NCBI RefSeq assembly: GCF_000022205.1
Contig: NC_012030.1
Span: 248,001-312,000 of the forward strand
DNA length: 64,000 nucleotides
Origin: Halorubrum lacusprofundi ATCC 49239
Lineage (GTDB): Archaea; Halobacteriota; Halobacteria; Halobacteriales; Haloferacaceae
Direction of reading: 5' to 3'
The notes under the pieces were generated by a model that saw nothing but the letters and a program-made list of their open reading frames with translations, was not told where the DNA came from and made no database searches. Made by a program: the position numbers and the translations under genes. Of the stretch, positions 16,618 to 25,817 are shown piece after piece. The first letter of the stretch is position 1. Every line of letters starts with the position of its first letter.

Positions 16618-18702
16618 ATGAGTGAAGCAGACATCCACTTCGACTTCTTCGCGTACCTCAAGGCCGCCATCAGCGAACGGCCAGACAGAGGCTCGGTCAC
16701 CTACGGTGACGTACGAGCCGAGTACACCGACGGGTTGTCGGGTCGGGCTGACATCGTGGTCTTTGACGACGACGGCGCCCCTGTGTTCATCGTTGAGGCG
16801 AAGCGACCTGATGGTGACGGCTCTCGCGAGACCGACCCGTATTCCGCCGATGTTATCCGACAGGCATTCGGCTACGCCGGAGACCTCGGTGCGCCTTTCT
16901 TCTGCACGTACAACGAGAAACGGCTCGTGGTGTTCGACGCCTTTGAGAAGGGTGTCCCGCTCTTAGAACGGTCGCAGAAGTCGTACATTATCTCTGACCC
17001 AGAAGAGTTCGCGGACACGCTTCTTGACGAGGTGGCAGACCTCATGGAGGGCGACAAGAACTGGGACGCGGTGGATGACGTGTTCATCGAGCGAGTCAAC
17101 ACTCTCCATGAGTATATGTCGCCCCGAGTTGAAACCGAACTCGAAAACCACCTCAACGAAGACGAGGATTTCCAGTCAGATTTTGAGCAGTGGACTGCCG
17201 CACAGGGCATCGAGTACGACCGCGACGACGAGGACGAACGGGAAGAGGTTCAACGTGAATTCGCACAGCAGGCCGCGTACCTGATAATCAACAAGGTAAT
17301 CTTCTACAAGATTCTGGAGTCTTCACCGACGTATTCAAAAGACATCGACCCGTTAGTTCCGCGTCCGTCGCACGTGCAGGAAGACCTCGAAGAGTACTTT
17401 TCGCATCTGGTGGATGAGGTGGACTTCGAAGCCATCTACGAACACGACAACATCTACAGCGAGATACCGCTTGACGCCGTGGAGGGGAAGCTCCGCGCCT
17501 TCATCCTCGAACTGGACGACTACGACCTCAGCCAGTTCAACAGCGACGTGATTGGCCGCATCTACGAAGGAGTCATCCCCGCCGACCGCCGCCGTGCGAT
17601 GGGGGAGTACTACACGCCGCCAGCCATCTGCGACCTCATCACGCGGTTGACGGTCCAGTCCTCAGACGACACGGTGCTTGACCCGGCGTGTGGAAGTGGG
17701 GGCTTCCTCGTGAGTGCATACCATCGATTACACGACAAACTTCCTGAACCCGCTGGAGGTCACGAACACATCCTCAGCCACCTCTCCGGCGTGGAGATTA
17801 ACCGCTTTCCCGCGCACCTGACCGCCATTAATCTCGCCATTCAAGACCTCTCGGCCTACACTGAGTGGGTTGACGTAGAAATTAAGGATTTCTTCGACGT
17901 GAAGAAGTACCAGAAGCTCGGCGGGCGAGAGATGGCAGGGGCGGGAGGCACAGAAACTGAAGAGGGACTCGGAGACCAACGCGGCGGCTACGACGCCGTT
18001 GTTGGGAACCCGCCGTACATTCGACAGGAGAACATCGACGACAAGGACAAGGTTCGAAACCACCTCTCCAGCGACGAAATCGACGCTGAAGATATGTCCA
18101 GCTACTCAGACATCTACGCGTACTTCATCACCCACGGAACCGAGTTCCTTGCGGACGGCGTCGACTTCGGGTTCATAACAAGTGACCGCTGGCTTGACAC
18201 CCAATATGGCGAGGACGTTCAACAGTTCCTGCTCGATAACTACGAAATACGAGCGATAATCAAGTTCGACCGACAGGTGTTCGATGACGCGTTGGTGGAT
18301 TCAAGCGTCGTCATCCTTCGTCGGCAGAGCGACAAGAGCGAGCGCGATTCGAACGTCGCCAAATTTCTCCGACTGAAGCAGGAACTCAGCATCGATGACA
18401 TCGCGGCCATCGTTGAGGAGGAAGCCGAGCCGAACAAGCTCGTCACGAACGATGATTATCGGCTGGTCACGCGCAAACAGGCGGCGCTTCACCACGAGAA
18501 GAAGTGGAACGTCTTCTTCTTCGCACCCCCGCTATACTTCGACCTCGACGCCCATCCTGCCGTCGTTGAACTGGGCGACATCGCAGGCGTCAGTCGCGGT
18601 ATCACGACTGGGGCGAACCCGTTCTTCTTCGGTCACACCGACGAGTTTGACGAACTTGGGTTGGAACCCTACTCGACCCATGCGTTGAAGGCGACTGGGT
18701 AG
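16618..18702 (+). CDS. fused restriction-modification enzyme, nuclease-methylase part (interrupted by TAG)
   Basis: 694 codons. N-terminal PD-(D/E)xK nuclease: GRADIVVFDDDGAPVFIVEAK (Asp45, Glu60, Lys62). The middle is helical, followed by an N6-adenine methyltransferase with motif I DPACGSGGF (355-363) and motif IV NPPY (464-467). The start of a target-recognition domain follows. This resembles type IIG/Eco57I-like single-chain enzymes that both cut and methylate DNA. The frame stops at a TAG (18700-18702), and the very next codons continue in the same frame as the rest of the protein. Catalytic parts could still be made; specificity would suffer. Confidence 0.85.
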   Translation: MSEADIHFDFFAYLKAAISERPDRGSVTYGDVRAEYTDGLSGRADIVVFDDDGAPVFIVEAKRPDGDGSRETDPYSADVIRQAFGYAGDLGAPFFCTYNEKRLVVFDAFEKGVPLLERSQKSYIISDPEEFADTLLDEVADLMEGDKNWDAVDDVFIERVNTLHEYMSPRVETELENHLNEDEDFQSDFEQWTAAQGIEYDRDDEDEREEVQREFAQQAAYLIINKVIFYKILESSPTYSKDIDPLVPRPSHVQEDLEEYFSHLVDEVDFEAIYEHDNIYSEIPLDAVEGKLRAFILELDDYDLSQFNSDVIGRIYEGVIPADRRRAMGEYYTPPAICDLITRLTVQSSDDTVLDPACGSGGFLVSAYHRLHDKLPEPAGGHEHILSHLSGVEINRFPAHLTAINLAIQDLSAYTEWVDVEIKDFFDVKKYQKLGGREMAGAGGTETEEGLGDQRGGYDAVVGNPPYIRQENIDDKDKVRNHLSSDEIDAEDMSSYSDIYAYFITHGTEFLADGVDFGFITSDRWLDTQYGEDVQQFLLDNYEIRAIIKFDRQVFDDALVDSSVVILRRQSDKSERDSNVAKFLRLKQELSIDDIAAIVEEEAEPNKLVTNDDYRLVTRKQAALHHEKKWNVFFFAPPLYFDLDAHPAVVELGDIAGVSRGITTGANPFFFGHTDEFDELGLEPYSTHALKATG

Positions 18703-19545
18703 GTGGATAGAATCCGGGTAACCAACGAGGACGCCAGCGAATGGAGCATCATCGACTCGCACCCCTACGTAGAGGAGGCGACTGGCGACGATGCGGACTT
18801 CGGCACTACAGACGAACAACAGGTAAAGGAGTGGCTGGCTGAAAACGACCATCGAGCCCTCCTCGAATACATCGAATCAGGGGAGGAACAAGGGTATCAT
18901 GACCGCCCCACGACCCGAACACGGGACATCTGGTTCGACCTTGGCAACCTCTCGCGACCCAAGATTCTCTCCACCATGTTCACGTGGACGACACATCGTG
19001 TCTTTTGGAACGATGCCGATGCCCCGACGGGAGACCGATTCTACTACGTGGCCCCACACGGCGACGTTGACCAGAAGCTTCTCGGCGGTCTGCTTAACTC
19101 CCGCGTCGTGTGGCTCTCTAACGAGTTGAAGGGACGACGTGCTGGCGGGCAGGGGATGACTCGCCTGCAGACAAAGGTGTACGAGACGGAACTGTGGACG
19201 GTGCCGAACCCCCGCGAATTTGAGGACGAAAAAAAGGAGGCAATCAAGTCGGCGTTCGATGACCTGATGGACGCCGAACTCTCCCACGAAGAACCGACCC
19301 GCGAGGATACCGAAGCCGAGCGGGACGAACTTGACAAAGCCGTGTTGGAGACGCTGGAGATGGGAGACAGGTTAGATGAACTCAAGGAGTCAATTGACCT
19401 GATGCTACAGATGCGAGAAGAGGGAGCCGGAGAACTCACGTCCGTCCTCGTCGGGCGAGAGGCGAGACAGGAGGCAGACTCCGATGTTGTGGACCTCCCC
19501 GGAGTCGCAGAAGCTCGGGAAAACACCACGCTGGGCGACTTCTAA
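18703..19545 (+). pseudogene. C-terminal specificity part of the fused R-M enzyme
   Basis: 280 codons in the same frame as the preceding gene, separated only by its TAG. The content fits a target-recognition domain (WFDLGNLSRPKILSTMFTWTTHRVFW; KLLGGLLNSRVVWLSNELKGRRAGGQGMTRLQTKVYETELWTVPNP) followed by a coiled coil, as in the C-termini of Eco57I-like enzymes. A GTG directly abuts the TAG, so restart by termination-reinitiation is possible. Otherwise this is the lost tail of a 975-residue protein broken by one nonsense change. Confidence 0.7.
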
Positions 19546-19554
19546 CAGCCAGTA

Positions 19555-20790
19555 TTAGAGCGCCCGAATTCGCGTATTAACCGTTTCATCGAGATAGTAC
19601 ACGGCGTCTTCGAGGAACTCGTCGCTCATCGCCAGCCCCATCTCCTTGGGTTCGGGGTCATCTTTGGCCAGCGCGGTTCGGAGGTTTCTGATATGCCGCT
19701 CGCGGAGCTTCTCCTCGAACGCGCCCCGCATCTGTTCCTCGGTCTGCTGGTACACCGACAGAACCAACTCTGCCACCGACTCTGTAGACTCATCGGCGGA
19801 CAACGCATCGCCGTACTCCTCATCCAACAGCGCGTTGATTGCCTCACGAGCCCGTTCTTCACGCGTCGAACCCGCTAACTCCTGCTCCGCCTGTTCGACT
19901 TCGACCTCAAGCTCACGAAGCCGCTCCAACGCCTCCTCACTGGTCAGGGAGTTATCATTCCACCGGACCGCGATTTCTTGGACCTTCTCACTCAGCATCT
20001 TGTACTTGGGCGACATCTGTTCGAGCGCATCCAGCGTGTCGAGCAGGTCATCCTTCTTGCGGGCGATGCGGACGGGAGCCGCTTCGATGTCTGCACCATT
20101 AATTGTCCGCACGTGTTCGCCTCCCTCAGACTCCTTGTACACCTCAACGTACTCGTCCACCAGTTCAAGCGTGCGACTCCTGAAATCATCCTGTGGCGGC
20201 GGTTGCGACGTATCAACCGCTTGGGCGAGCGCCTGTATCCAGCGGTAGTCGTCTTCGAGCCGTTCACCGTCCTTCAGCAGACGTTCGTCCGGCGCTATGT
20301 TCGCGCGGAGCCGCTTCAGTTTCCGCCACTTCTGAAGGAATTTCTCCAACTTGGGCTCGGTATCGAGGCAGTCGTACCACTTGTTGAACACGGCGGTTCC
20401 CTCGCGGTCGTCGCGGTCGAGACCGTCGAACATCGCGAAGATGTCGTTGATGAGTGCCTCGTACTGCTCGATGAACTCGTCCTTGTCCTCGTCAAGGTAG
20501 GCGTCCATCTCGTCCTCGGCGTACTCAAACATCCCATCGATGTCACGAGTGATGCCCGTGTAGTCGATGATTTCACCAAACTCCTTTCCCTCCTGTGTTC
20601 GGTTTGTTCGCGCAATCGCCTGCAGGAGGTTGTGGTTCTGAATAGGGCGGTCAAGGTACATCGTCCGCAGAATAGGTGCGTCGAAACCCGTCAACAACAT
20701 ATCGCACACCACGAGCATCAGTGGAGACTCGCCCGGTCGCTTAAACTCGTCCACGATGGATGTGCGTTCCTCCGTCGTTGTGTGGAACTG
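19555..20790 (-). pseudogene. hsdR: type I restriction HsdR, C-terminal fragment
   Basis: The last 400 or so codons of a type I restriction R subunit: the second RecA-like domain (SPLMLVVCDMLLTGFDAPI and motif VI LLQAIARTNRTQEG) and the EcoEI-type C-terminal helical region. The nuclease and the Walker A half are absent. The open frame runs on to 21042, but its first 80 codons are low-complexity, Arg/Asp-rich and antisense to transporter-like sequence, so the real fragment ends near 20790. It converges on the fused R-M gene with 9 bp between. Confidence 0.82.
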
Positions 20791-21090
20791 CGCGAGTCGC
20801 TCATCGTCGTCGGGTTGACGGCCATCGGTTTCCTCGCCTTTACCGCGCTGCTCGCGGTCGGCTGTGTCTCGCTCGTCGGCCGGGAGCGTGCTATCTCGCT
20901 TTTCTTCGCAACAGGGCTCCGAAACCTCGGTATCGGTGTCGCGGTCGCGACGACGTTGCCAGTCAAGGGAGCTGTCGTGGCGGTGGTCGCCTTCTACGTA
21001 GTCCAGCAGCTCACCGCTGCGGTTGCCGCCGAGGGACTTCACGAATCTGTTCTTACGTCTCTTGTGCGCCCGCTGCCTCTCGACGACTGA
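20790..21090 (+). pseudogene. C-terminal fragment of a BASS/SBF-like membrane transporter
   Basis: From about 20790 the plus strand encodes three hydrophobic segments, including LIVVGLTAIGFLAFTALLAVGCVSLVG, then ISLFFATGLRNLGIGVAVATT and VAVVAFYVVQQLTAAVAAE. The F-x-x-G-x-R-N-x-G pattern is typical of the last helices of bile-acid:sodium symporter (SBF/ACR3-like) proteins. It has no start of its own and is fused head-on to the hsdR fragment, marking a recombination junction. Family assignment is tentative. Confidence 0.5.
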
Positions 21091-21174
21091 AAATAAGACC
21101 TCCGCTACATCCTCGGGTTGGAATGTCGGACCACGTACAACTCGATGGAGATTTCGAACCGGTGTGTGATCTCT

Positions 21175-21543
21175 TTACGAGACGGGTTCGAACCGGTAGC
21201 CGTCCCACTCCTGGTCGACGTCTTCCGGCTTGATGCCGGCACCGGGTTCACGCACTTCCTCGACGTAGACTGGTTCGACGGTATCGCCAATCTCGATATC
21301 CTCTGTCGTCACTCCTCCGAGTGCGCGGACGGCTTCGCCGTCGACGTCGAACTCGACGATGGCGAGCATATTCGGCTGGCGGACGCCAGGTGGCGTCGCC
21401 GTACTCTTCGTCCACGTGACGACCTCGGCGGTTCGCTCGCTCAGGTCGATTGCCTCCTCCTGCGGTTCGCCACACTCCGGACAGAGCGGATGTCCTGGGA
21501 ACGTAGCGTGTCCGTTCTCACAGCGGTATGCGTCGAATCCCAT
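21175..21543 (-). CDS. DUF35 Zn-ribbon/OB-fold protein, thiolase partner
   Basis: 122 residues. An N-terminal zinc ribbon (YRCENGHATFPGHPLCPECGEP) is followed by an OB-fold rich in strands (TPPGVRQPNMLAIVEFDVDGEAVRALGGV). In archaea such DUF35 proteins pair with thiolase-family enzymes and bridge acyl-CoA binding. It starts two bases after the thiolase stop, so the two are translated together. Last gene of the minus-strand catabolic run. Confidence 0.85.
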   Translation of the reverse strand: MGFDAYRCENGHATFPGHPLCPECGEPQEEAIDLSERTAEVVTWTKSTATPPGVRQPNMLAIVEFDVDGEAVRALGGVTTEDIEIGDTVEPVYVEEVREPGAGIKPEDVDQEWDGYRFEPVS

Positions 21544-21545
21544 TG

Positions 21546-22700
21546 TTAGTTCGCCTCCATGATAGTCGTAATCACACAGTTGCCGAAACCACCAACGTTA
21601 CAGGCCAGTCCGGTATCAGCGTCGACCTGCCGTGGACCGGCTTCGCCCATGAGTTGTTCGTAAATCTCGTATCCTTGAGCGACGCCAGATGCGCCCAGTG
21701 GGTGGCCCTTTGATTTCAGTCCGCCGGACGTGTTGATCGGCAACTCGCCGTCCTTCTCCGTTCGGCCGTCCTCGATGTGTTTCCACGCCTCGCCCTCGTC
21801 GGCGAAGTCAAGTCCCTCCATCTGGAGGAACTCGAGGATGGTGAACATATCGTGGAGTTCGGCCACGTCGATGTCGTCCGGTCCCAGACCCGCCATCTCG
21901 TATGCTTCCTGGCCGGACTCGACGACACCGCCCATCGTTGTGGGGTCGTCGCGCTCGTGGACGACGTGCGTGTCCGTCGCGCCGCCGACGCCAGAGACGA
22001 CAACGTAGTCGTCTGCGTACTCTTCGGCGACATCGACCGGGCAGAACATGAGCGCTGCGCTACCGTCCGTGACGGGACAGAAGTCGTACAGCCGAAGCGG
22101 GTCTGCGATAATCGGGCTCTCCATCGCCGTCTCAATGTCAATCTCCTTCTGGAACTGTGCCTTCGGATTGTCGACGCCGTTTTTGTGGTTCTTGATAGCG
22201 ACTTTTGCGAGACTCTCGCGTGGTGCATCGTACTTGTCGAGATACAGCCGCGCTGTCATCCCGGCAAAGGAGGGGAGAGTGACACCGTGCTTGTACTCTT
22301 CAGGATGCGTAATCGACGCGATAACCTCCGTCGACCCGGCGGTGTCCTTGTGGGTCATCTTCTCGCCGCCCACGAGTAGCGTCATGTCGCTGGCGCCCGA
22401 AGCGACCGACTGCCAGGCACCGTAGATACCCGCCGCGCCACTGGAACTGGTCTGGTCGATTCGCTGGCTGTAGGCGGGCATGAGTCCGAGGTCGTGGGCG
22501 AGGGCGTTCATGATGCCCGTCTGTCCCTCGAACTCACCGCTTGCCATGTTCGATACGTACACGTGTTCCACGTCGTCGGGGGTAACTCCGGCGTCGTCGA
22601 GGCACGCTTCGCCCGCCTCCGCGAGTAACTCGCGGACCCAGGCGTCGCGCTCCCCGAACTTCGTCATAGAGCCACCGATAATGGCGACTTGGTTACTCAT
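21546..22700 (-). CDS. thiolase-family acyl-CoA acetyltransferase (non-canonical)
   Basis: 384 residues from MSNQVAIIGG; the 39-codon upstream extension is low-complexity and rejected. Thiolase features: an N-terminal GGSMTKFGER, a C-terminal ELHDMFTILEFLQMEGL region with the catalytic-type His, and the SGGLKSKGHPLGASG motif. In the place of the usual Cys nucleophile (CASG) the sequence reads QTSSSGAAG, so the Cys seems replaced by Ser. The enzyme may act in CoA-ester condensation or cleavage together with its DUF35 partner, but the missing Cys suggests altered chemistry or a binding role. The TAXI transporter genes lie upstream on the same strand. Confidence 0.85.
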   Translation of the reverse strand: MSNQVAIIGGSMTKFGERDAWVRELLAEAGEACLDDAGVTPDDVEHVYVSNMASGEFEGQTGIMNALAHDLGLMPAYSQRIDQTSSSGAAGIYGAWQSVASGASDMTLLVGGEKMTHKDTAGSTEVIASITHPEEYKHGVTLPSFAGMTARLYLDKYDAPRESLAKVAIKNHKNGVDNPKAQFQKEIDIETAMESPIIADPLRLYDFCPVTDGSAALMFCPVDVAEEYADDYVVVSGVGGATDTHVVHERDDPTTMGGVVESGQEAYEMAGLGPDDIDVAELHDMFTILEFLQMEGLDFADEGEAWKHIEDGRTEKDGELPINTSGGLKSKGHPLGASGVAQGYEIYEQLMGEAGPRQVDADTGLACNVGGFGNCVITTIMEAN

Positions 22701-22788
22701 TGCTCTATAGGGAGGTCTCCGGGAACGGTTGTAAGTCTTGCTGTTGTCGATACTCGATGGCCTCCTGTCGAGAGTATTGGCGACAGTT

Positions 22789-23235
22789 CTACTCGTCGGA
22801 TTTCGGGATGACGACAACCGGACACTCGGCGGAAAGCAGTATACTCTGCGTCACACTTCCCAGTAATACCTTTCCAACCGGACTTCGCTGGCGACCGGTC
22901 ATGGCGATTCCGTCTGCGTCGATATCCGCTACACAGTCCAAAATGGATTCGGTGATGTCGCCGTGTTCGCGTCTGATATCGACCGTGTAGCCCGCCTCAG
23001 TGAGGGTTTCCGTGGCCATCGTCACTGTCTCCGGGACCTGCTCTTCCTCGAACAGCGCCTCCGAATCGATATCGATACCCTTCGTCATGAACTGCTCGTC
23101 TGGGTCGAACTCTTCAAAGACGTTGACAATTGTAATCCGAGTGTCGGTGCCGATCTGCGGGAAATCGATAATGCCGTCGACGAGCCGCTTCGTCTGACTC
23201 TCCTTACGACTGACTGGAACGACTATTCCTGACAT
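22789..23235 (-). CDS. universal stress protein (UspA family)
   Basis: 148 residues with the alpha/beta UspA fold: first strand GIVVPVSR, and a C-terminal nucleotide-binding pattern [35 protein letters not shown] matching the G-x2-G-x9-G-(S/T) motif of ATP-binding members. Usp genes often accompany TRAP transporters in bacteria and archaea. It lies between the cupin and thiolase genes, likely in the same transcript. Confidence 0.88.
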   Translation of the reverse strand: MSGIVVPVSRKESQTKRLVDGIIDFPQIGTDTRITIVNVFEEFDPDEQFMTKGIDIDSEALFEEEQVPETVTMATETLTEAGYTVDIRREHGDITESILDCVADIDADGIAMTGRQRSPVGKVLLGSVTQSILLSAECPVVVIPKSDE

Positions 23236-23283
23236 ACAATAGAGTACTCTCTGCTGGGTCTTATAAGCCCGGGAACTGCTCGG

Positions 23284-23694
23284 CTATTCGCGCTCTGCGA
23301 GCAACTCCTCGAAGGTCTGTACCTGTTCGACCGGGTATCGTCCCTCTGGTGGCCAGCCGATGGCCATGAGCCGGCACGTCTCGTCGAACGGGTTGTGGAC
23401 GAGGTGTGTGCCAGGCTCGCCGGCGTCGAACTGGACCGTATCCCCCTGTTCGGCGACGAAACGGTCGTCGACAACTTCGACGCGACACCGGCCTGCCGTA
23501 ACGTGGATAAGCTCTTCTTGGTTCTCGTGGTAGTGAAAGTGGTTCTGTGAGAGTCGTTCACCGGGTTCCAGGATTGCGACGTTGAGGTTGAACGCATCGA
23601 TGTCGAGTTTCGGTGAGAGTTCCCACCGACGGCCTGGTTTGTCGTCCCGTGTCTCAGACTCGTCTAACTGATATCGCTGCCATCCATCAGACAT
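23284..23694 (-). CDS. cupin-domain protein
   Basis: 136 residues with a single cupin barrel: motif 1 HFHYHENQEELIHVTAGRCRVEV (two His and a Glu as metal ligands) and motif 2 DTVQFDAGEPGTHLVHNP. It could be a small metal-dependent isomerase or dioxygenase, or a sensor of the transported acid. It starts 73 bp after the TRAP permease stop, on the same strand, which argues for a role in the same pathway. Confidence 0.85.
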   Translation of the reverse strand: MSDGWQRYQLDESETRDDKPGRRWELSPKLDIDAFNLNVAILEPGERLSQNHFHYHENQEELIHVTAGRCRVEVVDDRFVAEQGDTVQFDAGEPGTHLVHNPFDETCRLMAIGWPPEGRYPVEQVQTFEELLAERE

Positions 23695-23766
23695 ACTGAC
23701 CTCTTGTCGAGAATGAAGATAAATCCCCTGCTTACGTCGAAACGGGAGAGAGAAAGATGTGCTGCG

Positions 23767-25791
23767 TTACTCGGCCGGTTGTCCGAGCCCGAACGTAGTG
23801 GGACGGACAAAGTAGACCAAGGCTGCGAAGATGGCGACTCCGAGTAGCGCCTGTCCGATGATCGTCGGGAGGAAGATTGCACCGAGTCCGAGTCCGATGA
23901 ACACTGGCCGGAGCACCGTGGGAATGTCCTCCGAGATGCGTCCGATGAGACCGATACTCACCGCGACGAACCCGGCGAAGACGACGACGAACATCACTGG
24001 CGTCATCGCGCTCGGGTACAGCAGGGCCTCGTTGTAGAAGAACGAGAAGGGGAGCAGGAACATCGGGAACCCGATGCGAAGCGACTCGAAGGCCGTTTCC
24101 CAGAACTCCGAGCCGGATATCCCCTGAGCGATGATCACCGACAGTGCGATCGGCGGCGTGATGTTCGAGACGATGGCAAAGTAGAACACGAACATGTGTG
24201 CCGTGTACGCCTGCACGCCGATGTTGACGAGCGACGGGGCGACGAGCACGGCCACGATCATGTACGCTGCGGTCGTCGACATCCCCATTCCGAAGGCGAT
24301 CGACGCTGCCATCGCCAGGAACAGCATGATGATGACCGAGCCACCAGCAACCGACACCAGATACGACGACACCTGCTGAGCGAATCCAGTGACGATGAGC
24401 GCTCTGATGACGATGCCGAGACTGGCGAGTAGTATCGTGATATCAAGGGTCGCTTCTGCACCGCGGCGGATACCTTCGAGACTCTCGCGCAGGTACAGCC
24501 TGAACTCCGACTGCATGTCTTTTCCTTGCAGGGCAATACCTCGTACGACCTGCACCAGGCGGAGGCCGACGAGCGTGACGATGGCGTAGAAGCCAGCGAC
24601 CATCGGGTCGGCGCCGACAGGGATGAGCCAGTACAGCAAGACGGCGAACATCCCGATATACTCGAAGGCGCCTGCGACTCCTTTGATCCGGCTCCACCAG
24701 CCTTCGGATGTGGAGTTGACCTGGATCTCCATCGAGACGTCCTTACTCGTAATCAGCGAGATGGCGACAGCAACGGTGAGGAAAAACAGGATTGCGGGTG
24801 CGGCCGCACCAATGACAATCTCAGCGTAGTTTGGCTCGATGAGTTCGGCCATGAGGAAGGCCCCGGCGCCCATGATAGGCGGAAGGACCTGTCCACCACA
24901 CGAGGCGACTGCCTCGATGGAGGCGGCGATTTTCGCCCTGTAACCGTTCTCTTTCATCAGCGGAATGGTGAACGCACCAGTCGTCGCGGTGTTCGCTGCG
25001 GTCGACCCGTTTATCGACCCCATAAACATACTCGCGGCGACTGCAACCTGTCCAATCTGGACGCGCTTACTCCGAGCAGCGATACGCGTCATCCCCTTGA
25101 TGAACGACGCCATACCGCCGTACTTCTCCATCAACCCAGCCAGCAGCAGGAAGATGACGACCCACGTCGCAGATATCTGCAAGAGGGTTCCGAACAGTCC
25201 CTGCATCTCGACCGTGTTCATCGTAATGATACGACGGGGGGTCAGCCCGCGATGGGCCAGAATTCCCGGCATGTAGGACCCGAAATACGAGTAGACGAGT
25301 CCAAACACTACGATACCGCTGATGAGACGGGAGATGTGCAGCAGTGCGATGAAGACCAATACGATGACGAGGACTCCGAGGTACGCCTGCTGGTCGCTGT
25401 AGATACCCGCAGCCTGGACGATACTCTGATAATCACGCTGGAATATGTACAGCGGTATGACCGATATAACGCTGTATAGCGCGTACGCGACGGTTTTGGC
25501 TTTACCCTTACGGGTGTTCCAGTCACTCTTGAGCATCTGGAAGATGCCCCATAGTCCGAGCACCATCGCAAGGTGAATGATTCCGTGACGAGAGCCCGGA
25601 ATCGCGAACGTCAGAGAGTACCAGAGGTGATAGAAGAAGAAAATTACTGTTACACCATACAGAAGCAACTCCACAGGGCTTTTTTGCCAGATGGCCTCCG
25701 TATAGGTATCGCGGAACTTCTCATCAATAGTCCGCTCGATGTCCGCGAGTGTGCGCTCGCTTTGTTTGTGTTTATCTGTCTCTGAACTCAT
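23767..25791 (-). CDS. TAXI-TRAP transporter, fused membrane subunit
   Basis: 674 residues, almost wholly hydrophobic. It joins the small (DctQ-like, 4 spans) and large (DctM-like, about 12 spans) subunits in one chain, as usual for TAXI-type TRAP systems. Recognisable blocks are SMFMGSINGSTAANTATTGAFTIPLMKENGY and SIAFGMGMSTTAAYMIVAVLVAPSLV. It should import an organic acid with sodium or proton co-transport, using the binding protein encoded 26 bp upstream. It is probably co-transcribed with the binding-protein, cupin, Usp and thiolase genes. Confidence 0.92.
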   Translation of the reverse strand: MSSETDKHKQSERTLADIERTIDEKFRDTYTEAIWQKSPVELLLYGVTVIFFFYHLWYSLTFAIPGSRHGIIHLAMVLGLWGIFQMLKSDWNTRKGKAKTVAYALYSVISVIPLYIFQRDYQSIVQAAGIYSDQQAYLGVLVIVLVFIALLHISRLISGIVVFGLVYSYFGSYMPGILAHRGLTPRRIITMNTVEMQGLFGTLLQISATWVVIFLLLAGLMEKYGGMASFIKGMTRIAARSKRVQIGQVAVAASMFMGSINGSTAANTATTGAFTIPLMKENGYRAKIAASIEAVASCGGQVLPPIMGAGAFLMAELIEPNYAEIVIGAAAPAILFFLTVAVAISLITSKDVSMEIQVNSTSEGWWSRIKGVAGAFEYIGMFAVLLYWLIPVGADPMVAGFYAIVTLVGLRLVQVVRGIALQGKDMQSEFRLYLRESLEGIRRGAEATLDITILLASLGIVIRALIVTGFAQQVSSYLVSVAGGSVIIMLFLAMAASIAFGMGMSTTAAYMIVAVLVAPSLVNIGVQAYTAHMFVFYFAIVSNITPPIALSVIIAQGISGSEFWETAFESLRIGFPMFLLPFSFFYNEALLYPSAMTPVMFVVVFAGFVAVSIGLIGRISEDIPTVLRPVFIGLGLGAIFLPTIIGQALLGVAIFAALVYFVRPTTFGLGQPAE

Positions 25792-25817
25792 GAATAAATG
25801 TGCCGTAACCAGCTATT

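Noticed and set aside
18700-18702. TAG as a recoded (pyrrolysine) codon
   Set aside because: Nothing in the window suggests pyrrolysine use, and haloarchaea are not known to use it. A nonsense mutation or split gene is simpler.
19978-20789. Plus-strand part of a 370-codon frame before the transporter fragment
   Set aside because: It is the mirror of the hsdR fragment, with valine-rich shadow composition; only the part after about 20790 looks like a membrane protein.
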